Position numbers and translations under genes: made by a program
Shown here: positions 56,072-64,000 of the stretch, one piece after another
Numbering within the stretch: position 1 is the first letter of the stretch
Layout of the letters: each line of letters opens with the position of its first letter
NCBI GenBank assembly: GCA_039707655.1
Contig: CM077675.1
Location: 418,375,162-418,439,161 of the forward strand
Source: Elymus sibiricus
Lineage: Eukaryota > Streptophyta > Magnoliopsida > Poales > Poaceae
Reading direction: 5' to 3'
DNA length: 64,000 nucleotides
The notes under the pieces: model-generated
What the model was told of the DNA's origin: nothing
Databases searched by the model: none
What the model saw: only the letters and a program-made list of their open reading frames with translations

Positions 56072-59000
56072 TCAAGCTCCGGTAGGGCTTGAAGGCTCGA
56101 CAAAGGTATCCAGGTCAATTCCGTCGGCGATCCGAGTAGCTGCTTCGATGAAAATCTCCATGAAATCTTCAAATTGAAGTTTCTTTGTGTTGATCACTCG
56201 GAGGGCCTTCAGTTTGTCCTCCCTGACCTCCTTGCAATGAACCCTAACGAGTAAAAGTGCCACATCGGCACCACAACGGGCAGCGGACTTTTTCCACGCC
56301 TGCACTCGACTTGGAATTTCATTGAGGCGAGTCACCATACACTCGAGGTCAGTCTGGAGGGGGTCTTCAGGCCACAGGTCCTTGTCGACTTTCTCGAATG
56401 CAGCCCTCAGCCGAGTGACATATCCCTGGACATTCTTGAGACGAGCTTCAAGTCGAAACATATCCATGGCCACGGCGTCTCCGACGAGTGACTTCGTGGG
56501 GTCCAGATTGGCCTTGATCTCTTCGGTTTCCTTCTCAAAGTCTTGACAGAATTCTGCATGAAGGGAAAGGGAAAAGGTGATCACAATGCCGTTCTGAAGA
56601 AATCAAAGAAATTCATTCAACAGAAGAAAGTCACCTTCAAGCATGCTGAACATTTTCTTCACAAAGTCTCCTAAGTGTTTTTCCAGAGCACTCTTTCCCT
56701 TGGTCTGCACTTCAAGTTTTTTGATCCATTCGGATCGTTCCTGCTTGAGTTTGGTGTTCTCTTTTTCCAGTTTTCTGGCTGCAGCAAGTTTCTTCTCAGC
56801 AGCTTCAGTTTTCTCCTTCGCTTCCTTCTGAGCATCAACAAGTGATTTGTCCTTGTCCTCGGGCGCCTTCTTCATGGTATCTAAAAAATAACATTGTTGA
56901 GTCGCGCTCGGAGACGACGGTTCTCATCACGTACGTCTGTTCGAGTGGATTCACTCGGTTCAAAGGATGGAAGATGAAAGTGATAATACAATTGATCGAC
57001 AAGGATTACCTCCCAAAGTCTTCAATTCAGTTTGTGCTCGGTCCAGGTTGTTGTTCGTCAGCTCCAGATGCAGCAGAAGTCGATTCTTTTCTTTTTCCAG
57101 CTCGACGTACTTGGTCCCGAGCCCAATGGCTTTCTGAAATCAGCAAAGAAGGGGTTCAGTCGACATAAATATTTCTCTACTCCCGAGTGGAAAAGTACAA
57201 GTGCAGTCGACTAAAAGGCGGCCCGCCGCCCCACCCCACAACCCTATACAGCGTCATATCATGGTTGATGGAAATGATGTCCATGAAACCTGCAAAACAG
57301 TTCTTAAGACTACTCCCCATCGTAAACGATCGACAGTAGTCTCGGGGACTACACCCAGTGGGTGCACTCAGCGTGCCCCCACTGGACAGGAAATTACTCG
57401 ACCAGGTCCGCCCTGTCCGAGAGAAGAAAGCAAGCAAGCATACATCGTTTCTATCAGACCCCCGCCGATGCACGCACTCGACAGCGGTCTCGGGGACTAC
57501 ACCCAGTGGGTGCACTCAGCGTGCCCCCACTGGACCAGAGACTACCTGATCTACTTGCGAAGAAAACACCCAGTGCGTGTAAAATCAAGATGGACAGGAA
57601 TTCAATTGGAGATGAACTTACAATAGCACTTACTCGGACGTTGGCTTGAAGCGCTGAGCTGGCATCATAGGCTAACTTGCTGGATTCATACGCCTCCTTT
57701 GTTCGCAGCATCATCTGCCCAACCTGAATCATGGCTTCCTTGGCAGCTCCAGTTTGGTCCTCCGGGACGTGATACAAAGGGTATGCGGGCGTCGAATGAG
57801 TTGGTGCTGTAACTGAGGCAGCAGGAGGTGCTTCAAATTGCCCAATAGGTGCTGAAGCCACTAGAATTGAAGTGGCTGGCGGAGCACTCGACAGCGGGGC
57901 CACAAGGGCTGGAGGTGTCACAGCAGTCGACCCAAGGGGCGTCTGTCCTGACGATGTTCTCCGAGTGCGTACGTGTGGAGCCTCCAGAGGCACAGCTTCA
58001 TCTTGCGTTTCTCGCTGCAGCTCCTCGTCATCTTCCAGTTCGATGACTTCGTCAGCTATCAATCGGCAATTTTAATCAAGTCACTCGACGATTATTCTTC
58101 AAAAAGAAGAGTAGAGTGTGGGTTTGTTATACCTTGTTGGTAGGTGGCCGCATCAGGAGTGTCCACTTCCATATGGTCCCCATCATTTCGCTGGGGCGAT
58201 GTCACAGAGGTAGCAGCTCTGGCGGATAAACTCCACTCGGTCAGCAGAGACATGAAGTGCCACAATCACAATTGCGGGAAAATAAACACTCACGTTGAGG
58301 CAACAGGCACAACAATCTTGATACGAGGCAGGGCCTTCCGAGGCTTTGGCGCGTCCGGCTTGAGTTGTTTCGCAGCTTTTTCAGTCGACCCCGATGTTGC
58401 GGCACGGTCACGCTTTGGGTTCCTTGTGCTCGACGCCACAGTTTTGCTCGGGGCGACCTCTGGGTCTTCCTGCTGTTTGGTGCGACGCCCGGTGCGCAGA
58501 GGGACCTGAGCTTCCACCTCGCCTTCCTCCAGGTCGTCATCGCTGCTCTCGCTGTCGTCGGTGTAATCGCCGTTGGCGCTGCCATCTACGCTCCCTTCTT
58601 CTTCGTCAGGCTGTTCTCCGTTTGGCACGGGCGAGTACATGTTTGTAAATTCCTGCAAGATACAAGCTTCAAAGTCAGTCGACTGAAGATCCAGTTACTC
58701 GACAAATATTAAAACAATCGACAGAGGTATAACTCACCAGGTTCTTTGGTGGGTTCAAAGCAGAAAAGGGTGGGATTCGCTTGGCTCCCTCGGGATTATC
58801 ACAGGCTCCGGTGATGCTCCTGAGCCACTGAGAAACGGTCTCGTCGGAGACTTCTTCAGGATGAGTCCGAGTGGTATCCTCAGGGCCCGAGTAATGCCAC
58901 ATGGTGTGATCCCGGGCTTGGAGAGGCTGGATCCGTCGACTGAGAAACGTTTCAAGGAGATCCAAGCCAGTCACTCCACCGCGGATCAGATCAGATATAG

Positions 59001-59718
59001 CGTTCACTAGGATCCCTACCTGGATTTTCTCTACCTTTGTCACGTACAGTGGTTTGGGGGTGGTAGGTCGATCCAAGGTGAAAGGAGGAAGTCCAGTCGA
59101 CATATTTGGTGATGCAACATCCTTGCAATAGAACCATGTCGACTGCCAATCCCGGACAGAATCAGGAAAGGTCATAGAGGGGAATGCACTCCTACCTCTC
59201 TTTTGGATCCCTAAGCCACCACACAGTTGGATTACGTGGGTTTTGCTATCACTGGGATTGGCTTTCTTGACGGATTGAGATCTAACAGAGAATATGTGTT
59301 TAAACAAACTCCAATGCGGAGAGCAGCCCAAGAAGCATTCGCACAGGGTTATGAAACAGGAAAGATAGGCAATTGCATTCGGAGGGAAATGGTGGAGCTG
59401 CACCCCGAAATAGTTCAGGAAGCTACGGATGAATGGGTGGGGTGGCATGGAGAAACCTCGTTCGACGTGGGTGAGAAGTAGAACTCGCTCGCCGTCGCGT
59501 GGCTCTGGTTCGGTCTCCCCCTTCGGCAATCTCCAGGACTCCGCAGCTATCAACCCGTCGTCGACGAGATTTTGCACATCCTCCGCCGTGACCGTCGATT
59601 GGAGGAAATCCCCCTGGATCCACCCCGGCGGCACCGTCGACCGGGCGCCCGACGGCTTCTTCGCCTTGGCCCCTCCCTTCTTGGCGCGCTCGAGCTTCTC
59701 CGCCTTGCCCTTCGTCAT
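56072..59718 (-). CDS. Antisense seven-exon gene of Gypsy B (PF04195-like), one frameshift
   Basis: Exons on the minus strand: 59718-58738, 58652-58294, 58218-58133, 58055-57634, 57133-57010, 56936-56635, 56553-56072. Lengths are 981, 359, 86, 422, 124, 302 and 482 nt, the same as copy A except that exon 6 is one base short (T-run near 56880), which shifts the frame at the start of the coiled coil. No in-frame stop was found in exons 1-5. The domain order is as in A: PF04195-like N-terminal region (HVERGFSMPPHPFIRSFLNY), acidic linker, Pro-rich exon, coiled coil, and a C-terminus ending VEPSSPTGA. Its ATG has good context (GTTGGAGC upstream, GCCATGACG). It is read opposite to gag-pol, so its introns would not be spliced from the retrotransposition RNA. 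Confidence 0.83.
57134..57633 (-). repeat. Intron 4 of the B antisense gene with a tandem duplication of about 149 bp
   Basis: The block containing CTCGGGGACTACACCCAGTGG occurs twice (about 57340 and 57489), making this intron 500 bp against 352 bp in copy A. Splice sites are unaffected. Confidence 0.8.
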
Positions 59719-60267
59719 GGCGGCGGAGGTCGTTGGAGCGGAGCTGAGCAGAAGAGGAGGAGGAGAAGAGCTGATTTGGGGGACGAATACTATACCAGCA
59801 CCGGCGTCGTCGCCTCTTATATCCGCCGGTGTGGGTCACTGACCTGCGGGCCCGCCAGATCTCTGAGTATCCCGAATTCAGAGGAGGCACGCCTCGTGGC
59901 GATTTTGGCGGCGCGGTAATCGAGGCATCGTGTCCCCACTTGCCTTTGCGGTTGCGTCATCCTCGCTCGGCACGCGTTTATCCAATTTTCGAATCCCATA
60001 AAATCCGGACCCGACGGAGCGAACCGTCACATCAGAAGACTCTGCAGACCATTCGAACCTGATTTCGAGCTCAGTTTCACTCGGACCTGATTTCGAGCTC
60101 AGTTTCACTCGGATATACTTCAAGACAGAATCGATCAGGGCGAACGATAAAGGTTCCAATCGACGCAGATTTCTAAGAAGCCTCAAAATGCACTCGGAAT
60201 TTTTGTGTCTTGTCAGAACTTGTATTGACACCTTTTACACTCGAACCCCGATCCATTCGGGGGCTAA

Positions 60268-60848
60268 TGATGGGGATATGTACCTAGGGTAGGGTCATAG
60301 GCCTGACCTACCTGCCCTACCCAAGGACACTGCCCCAGAAAGCTTAAGGGCTGCAAGGAGATCTCCGACTGAAATCGCCAAGGCATACAAGTCAGTCGAC
60401 AATATCCACTCGGAGATTACCTTTTCACTCGACGAGTACCATTCACTCGGAAGACCCGGAAGACAGTCGACCGCAGCAGACCAGAAGCCACCCCAGGGAG
60501 GCCAACGGGCAGGCGTTCGTCTGTCTCATTAATAGCGTTTATTACGTATGTTATCAGTAACGTACGTCTTTATAACCACGATCTGACCCTTAAACGCTGG
60601 ACACTTATGAGGGGCAGCGCACTCTATATAAGCCACCCCTCCCCTCTGGCATAAAGGTTGGTTCGCATCCCCTGTAACGACACTTATATTTCACTCGACA
60701 AGAGCTCCCGAGCACTGAGACGTAGGGCTTTTACCTCCACGAGAGGGGCCTGAACTCATACATCCGTGTGTACACCCTCGCCGTAGCTAGGACTCTGCCC
60801 TCTCCTTACGTACCCCTACCTTCTACTGTCAGGCTCATTCCCACGACA
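60268..60848 (+). repeat. Gypsy B 3' LTR
   Basis: Preceded by a weak polypurine tract (TTCGGGGGCTAA), it starts TGATGGGGATATG and ends CCCACGACA, followed by the CCAAG duplication. TATA box CTATATAAGC is near 60624. Confidence 0.93.
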
Positions 60849-60853
60849 CCAAG

Positions 60854-61036
60854 CACATTGAGATTGACATACACTTCGTTCGAGAGAAGGTGGCTCTTGG
60901 CGAGGTCCGTGTTCTTCATGTACCTACCAGTGCTCAATTTGCTGACATTTTCACCAAAGGACTTCCGACTGCATCTTTCACCGACATACGCTCCAGTCTC
61001 AACATCGTTACTCCTGATGCTGAGACTGCGGGGGGA
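60854..61036 (+). pseudogene. Copia pol C-terminus after Gypsy B
   Basis: Resumes the Copia RNase H tail: HIEIDIHFVREKV, VLHVPTSAQFADIFTKGLP and a stop before the polypurine tract at about 61027-61036. These motifs are the standard end of Copia polyproteins. Confidence 0.88.
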
Positions 61037-61185
61037 TATTAGAGTATAGGTCGGTTACGGATAGTATGGCCGGCCGGTTTTGGATTGTAATCTATCTCTA
61101 TTAGTCTTGGAGTCCAAGTTTTGTAATCTATATAAACAGCCCTTTGAGGCCTCAATCAATACAGTTATTATTCTCCAATTATCAC
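61037..61185 (+). repeat. Copia 3' LTR
   Basis: 149 bp, same TATTAGAG start and AATTATCA end as the 5' copy; differs by ATCTATC for ATATATC, AAACAG for AAATAG and one extra C. Confidence 0.93.
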
Positions 61186-61190
61186 CTAGA

Positions 61191-61372
61191 GTTATGTTTC
61201 TTTTCATATTTATATGTTTATATTTTAGTTGAGTTCTAAATTTATGTCTACAATAGACTTGAAAAATTAAATAGAAGTTACTTGAAAACAGACATCAACG
61301 GCAAGCGACAACGCCTGGAACTACCCAAGGAATTGTCGTACCATCGTCCAACGTTCTCACCTTCAGCTGTGT
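61191..61372 (-). pseudogene. Truncated relic of a second CstF64-like gene (3' end only)
   Basis: This stretch aligns with 61590-61790, which is the 3' untranslated region and last codons of the gene at 61703-62395. On the minus strand it reads KVRTLDDGTT then WVVPGVVACR and a stop in the same place as the intact gene's KVRKLDDGTP...WTVPGVVSCR, with one codon fewer. Upstream coding sequence is absent: at 61373 the match ends and CACTA-like sequence begins. The Copia element is inserted just beyond its 3' side. Confidence 0.8.
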
Positions 61373-61584
61373 GAGAGGCATTTCACAAATGAGGTCGGAT
61401 TGTCACTCTTCTGTCAACAGCGGTGAAGAAGGGCATATATCACATATTTTGCCGGGTGCCCATCTCTTTGTCGAGTGTTTTCTACCTGCACTATGCAAAG
61501 GCAAGGCTTTGCCAAGCGCCAGCCGTTTGTCGAGTTTTTGGCAGCGAGTCGTCAATTATACTACGTGATGCTTTAGTTATTCTC
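61373..61584. other. CACTA-related fragment between the two CstF64-like 3' ends
   Basis: Contains TTTGTCGAGTGTTTT and AGGCAAGGCTTTGCCAAG (about 61500), the same motifs as in the right arm of the putative outer CACTA (26690-26800). No clear CACTA terminus is visible, so it may be a piece left by rearrangement. Confidence 0.5.
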
Positions 61585-61702
61585 TAGACTAGAGTAATGT
61601 TCCTTTTCATTGTCGTGTTGATGTTTTAGTTGTTGAGTTCTAAAAATTTCTGTGTACACACTTGAAAAACTAGAAGTTACCTAGAAAAAATCAGTTGACC
61701 CA

Positions 61703-62395
61703 TCAGCGGCATGAAACAACACCTGGAACGGTCCAAGGCACTGACGGCGTGCCATCGTCCAACTTTCTCACCTTCGGCGGTGCACCCTGCCCCGACTCCG
61801 GCAGGGGCAGGTCGCCGGCGCGCTTACCAGCCGCACCAGCGTCACCTGCGGCCGCCATGTCGAGCAGTATCCCCGCCTGCTCGATTAACGTCGCGAGACC
61901 CCTGAATTCCCGCTTCGCTCGCTCTACGCTCTCCGTTGGTTCCATCGCCACGGCGTCCAGGAGCTCACGCAGCTGGCGCCGGCTCATACCCGCCAGGTAC
62001 CTCGTGACAGCGCCGCTGGGCTTCCCGGACACGAGCGACGCCGCGTGCGTGGCGCCCTCCACGCCCACGGGCAGGTTCGGGTCGGCGTTGCCGACGCGTC
62101 GGCATCCCTGCTGCTGCTGCTCCGGTGCGGCGATGCCGACGCGGAGCGCGCGGCCGTGGAGGGGGTGGCCGTGCAGGTTGCGGCATGCGCTGCGGGCAGT
62201 CTCGTCGTCGAGGTACTCGCAGAAGGCGAAGCCCCGGGGCCTGCCGGTGTCCTTGTCGGCGGCCACGCGGAGGGACACCACGGGGCCGATCTCCTCGCAC
62301 GCGTCCCGGAGCTCCTTCTCGCTCGCCTGGTACGGGATGTTGCCCACGAACACCACGCTGCTGCAGCGGCACGATGTGGCGGTGGCCTCGGCCAT
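61703..62395 (-). CDS. Short CstF64-like RNA-binding protein (RRM plus hinge)
   Basis: 230 residues from ATG at 62395, chosen for its GCGCCATGGCC context; the frame extends further upstream only through a TTG. An RRM occupies about residues 13-90: RNP2 is VFVGNI and RNP1 is RGFAFCEY, with a DEETARSACRNLHG helix. About residues 130-180 (VTRYLAGMSRRQLRELLDAV, ALATLIEQAGILLDM-like) resemble the CstF2/CstF64 hinge that binds CstF77 or symplekin. The family acts in 3'-end processing of pre-mRNA in the nucleus, where the RRM binds GU-rich downstream elements. Full-length plant CstF64 is far longer, with a Pro/Gly/Gln-rich region and a C-terminal three-helix domain, both absent here. The gene is intronless and GC-rich, so it may be a retroposed or truncated paralog. 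A TATA box stands about 90 bp upstream. Confidence 0.8.
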   Translation of the reverse strand: MAEATATSCRCSSVVFVGNIPYQASEKELRDACEEIGPVVSLRVAADKDTGRPRGFAFCEYLDDETARSACRNLHGHPLHGRALRVGIAAPEQQQQGCRRVGNADPNLPVGVEGATHAASLVSGKPSGAVTRYLAGMSRRQLRELLDAVAMEPTESVERAKREFRGLATLIEQAGILLDMAAAGDAGAAGKRAGDLPLPESGQGAPPKVRKLDDGTPSVPWTVPGVVSCR

Positions 62396-62485
62396 GGCGC
62401 TAGCTGCTCGGCGCGATGAGACGTGTGGCGCGCGGTCGGATTGCTCCAAGTTTAGATGGTTTGGTTTGAAGATTGTAGAAGCTTA

Positions 62486-62495
62486 GGTTTATATA
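62486..62495 (-). promoter_or_regulatory. TATA box of the CstF64-like gene
   Basis: CTTATATAAA on the minus strand, 91 bp upstream of the ATG, giving an expected leader of about 60 nt that is A/C-rich (CTTCAAACCAAACCATC). This placement supports a real promoter. Confidence 0.65.
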
Positions 62496-62499
62496 AGCG

Positions 62500-62799
62500 G
62501 CTCCCGCGCCGACTTACAGTCGGGGACAGCGATCGGATCATTGGCGGTAAGACGGGTTCCTGTTGGAATTGGAATTGAGGACTTCCTATTACTGGCGGCT
62601 CGTGTCTTCCACGCACTTGAATCTTCGAGAACATTCTTCCGTGCCAGTTGTATTCCCGCTTTCTATGCGTGGAGAAGGCGGTCCTCTGACTCATTATTTA
62701 ATATTTTTTACATGTTTGCACCCTAACATCAGCTATCTAAATAGTGCGATCGCGATCGGGCCTATACAATGACCAACTAAAAAATAGTGTGCTTTTTCA
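62500..62799. other. Upstream flank of the CstF64-like gene
   Basis: Mixed-composition sequence with no ORF of interest; a CGATCGCGATCG palindromic patch lies near 62749. It may contain further promoter sequence. Confidence 0.3.
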
Positions 62800-64000
62800 A
62801 TACTAGCAAAAGGGCCCGTGCGTTGCAACAGAAGAAAAAATAATGATAATCTTCAATGACCATGACCACATTTTGCTTCACCGGATACACTATCACTCAC
62901 AATTTCATGAAATCATGAAAAAAAGTTGAAGTCGTGCACATATTTAAAATCGTGCACATCAAATTCATGAACACTTTTACAGACTTTTGAATTTTTTCTA
63001 GAATCAAGAACCTTTTTTGAATTCATAAACATTTTCTACTACATGCAATTGTTTTAACATTTTCAACATTTTCTCAAACAATTTTATTGAATTCGTGAAC
63101 ATTTCTAGAATCGAAGAACATTTTTTTCGAAATTAGTGAAACGATTTTTGAGCATTTTATACTATTGGAAAACATTCTTTTAAAATCGTGAACATTTTTT
63201 GATCAATTTTCTTGAATTTGCGAACATTTCTAGATTAAGTGATTTTTTTTGGAAATTTGTGAAACAATTTTTTGAATCACGAGCATATTTTTCATTTAAG
63301 GAACATATTTTTTATTTAACGAATATTTTTTGAAATGCATGATGATTTTTTGAATCAGCGAACATTTAATTAATGAATAAACTATTTTGTAAGTCATGAA
63401 AAGTTTTTGAATTTTTAGGATATTTTTTATTTCATGAACATGTTTTCATTCGCAAAATTTGTTCAATTTCATTAACATTTTTTAATACACAAAATTTTGA
63501 AAAAATCATGAACATATTTTGAATAAGCAACCATTTTATTACAATATCACAAACTATTTTTGAATCTCCAAACATTTTATGATTTATTAAACATTTTATT
63601 CCAAAAGTTCCATTTTAAAATTTTTGAAACTTTATTGAATTCGCAAATTACTAAATGAAGAAAAAAGAAAATATAAAAAAATGAAATTCCAAAACAGGCC
63701 GTCCGGACATGGGCCGGCCAAATGGGCGTGCTATGTCTTCGTCTAGCGCAAGAAGCAATAACTCCATTATTATTATAGCACATATGCCCTTGCGTTGCAA
63801 CGGAAGGAAGACACACAAAACTGCATCGCGTGCTATGTGCCACTTTTAGTATCTAACTCGGATAATAATTGCAACATTGTAACATTGACAAAGGAAAGTT
63901 GTTTCATTAAAAGAAAAAAATTTAGATTGAAAAGGTAGAGACAACTTTGTCAAACTTGCAAAAGTGGTTATGTTTTCATGCTTTTAGCAACCTAATGTTA
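62800..64000. repeat. AT-rich degenerate repeat with GCCC(G/T)TGCGTTGCAAC motif
   Basis: GCCCGTGCGTTGCAAC (62814-62829) and GCCCTTGCGTTGCAAC (63786-63801) are direct copies of a sequence common at the ends of some grass DNA elements. Between them lie imperfect GAACATTTTTTGAAT-type repeats (about 62940-63640) and a GGGCCGGCC patch (63711-63719), the same layout as 3780-4430. No coding sequence. The element may continue past the right edge. Confidence 0.5.

Larger units (their letters stand above)
47935..60848 (+). mobile_element. Gypsy (Tat-type) retrotransposon B, 12,914 bp, TSD CCAAG
   Basis: Plus orientation: 5' LTR 47935-48515, gag-pol 48582-54667, tandem array about 54776-55740, antisense gene 59718-56072, 3' LTR 60268-60848. 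Target duplication CCAAG is at 47930-47934 and 60849-60853. It is the same family as element A but distinctly diverged. The LTRs, both 581 bp, differ at about a dozen positions by eye. Pol is nearly open: two private nonsense codons in gag and one 4-base loss in integrase. Confidence 0.95.
27818..61185 (+). mobile_element. Ty1/Copia retrotransposon, about 4.8 kb without nested insertions, TSD CCTAG
   Basis: Short LTRs (27818-27965 and 61037-61185) differ by two substitutions and one single-base indel. The 5-bp duplication CCTAG flanks the element (27813-27817 and 61186-61190). A primer-binding site follows the 5' LTR directly, and a purine tract GCGGGGGGA precedes the 3' LTR. Gene order gag-protease-integrase-RT-RNase H identifies Copia. 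Removing the two nested Gypsy elements and their duplicated target bases leaves 4827 bp, a normal Copia length. The coding region is broken in at least three places, so the element is dead. The LTRs begin TATTAG rather than TG. Confidence 0.95.

Noticed and set aside
61703..62449. Longer version of the CstF64-like protein starting at 62449
   Set aside because: That start is a TTG; the first ATG at 62395 has much better context and begins just before the RRM.
1..64000. tRNA, rRNA, organellar insertion or bacterial gene transfer
   Set aside because: No cloverleaf, rRNA or organelle gene sequence was recognised; TGGTATCAGA at 27966 is a retrotransposon primer site, not a tRNA gene.

Overview
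This window is nuclear DNA of a large-genome grass, most likely wheat, barley or a close relative. The evidence is its make-up: nested CACTA transposons, PIF/Harbinger-like MITEs, Copia and Gypsy (Tat-type) retrotransposons, intron-bearing genes with GT-AG splice sites, and almost no host genes. There is no prokaryotic, organellar, rRNA or tRNA signal that I can see. Layout: (1) 1-5343 is old degenerate sequence containing a diverged repeat pair (about 882-3700 and 4574-5190). The left copy carries two PIF/Harbinger-type insertions (1147-1589, TSD TCA; 1846-3661, TSD TTA, with a 335-codon non-transposase ORF), and the uninterrupted right copy serves as an internal control for both. (2) 5344-26854 is probably an outer CACTA element. 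Inside it lies a well-bounded 20.2-kb CACTA (5811-26027, TSD TCG) with a broken TNP2 transposase gene and a tnpA/ULP-like gene, both on the minus strand. A degenerate third CACTA (about 15155-24863) sits at the 5' end of the TNP2 gene. It holds a spliced tnpA-like gene with tandemly duplicated exons, a captured DUF26 gene fragment, and a 1471-bp solo LTR (19730-21200, TSD GCGGC). (3) 27818-61185 is a Copia element of about 4.8 kb (LTRs of 148/149 bp, TSD CCTAG) split by two Gypsy elements of one family in opposite orientation: A (30765-46381, minus, TSD CCCGG) and B (47935-60848, plus, TSD CCAAG). (4) 61191-62495 holds the only convincing host gene, a short intronless CstF64-like RNA-binding protein on the minus strand, and a truncated relic of a second copy of its 3' end. 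(5) 62800-64000 is AT-rich degenerate repeat.

The most interesting system is the Gypsy pair. Each copy encodes gag-protease, then an in-frame UAG at the identical place in both, then RT/RNase H/second RNase H/integrase. A hypervariable 142-bp tandem array follows (about 28 units in A, about 7 in B). Convergent to pol, each copy carries an antisense seven-exon gene with its own TATA box. The exon lengths match in the two copies (981, 359, 86, 422, 124, 303 or 302, 482 nt), and the A model sums to exactly 919 codons. The encoded protein has the plant 'putative gypsy type transposon' domain (PF04195-like), an acidic/proline-rich middle and a coiled-coil tail.

Inferred order of events: outer CACTA, then the 20-kb CACTA, then the inner CACTA and its solo LTR; separately the Copia insertion next to the CstF64-like relic, then Gypsy B (about a dozen LTR differences by eye), then Gypsy A (about four). 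All calls come from reading sequence and the supplied translations; no database search was run.
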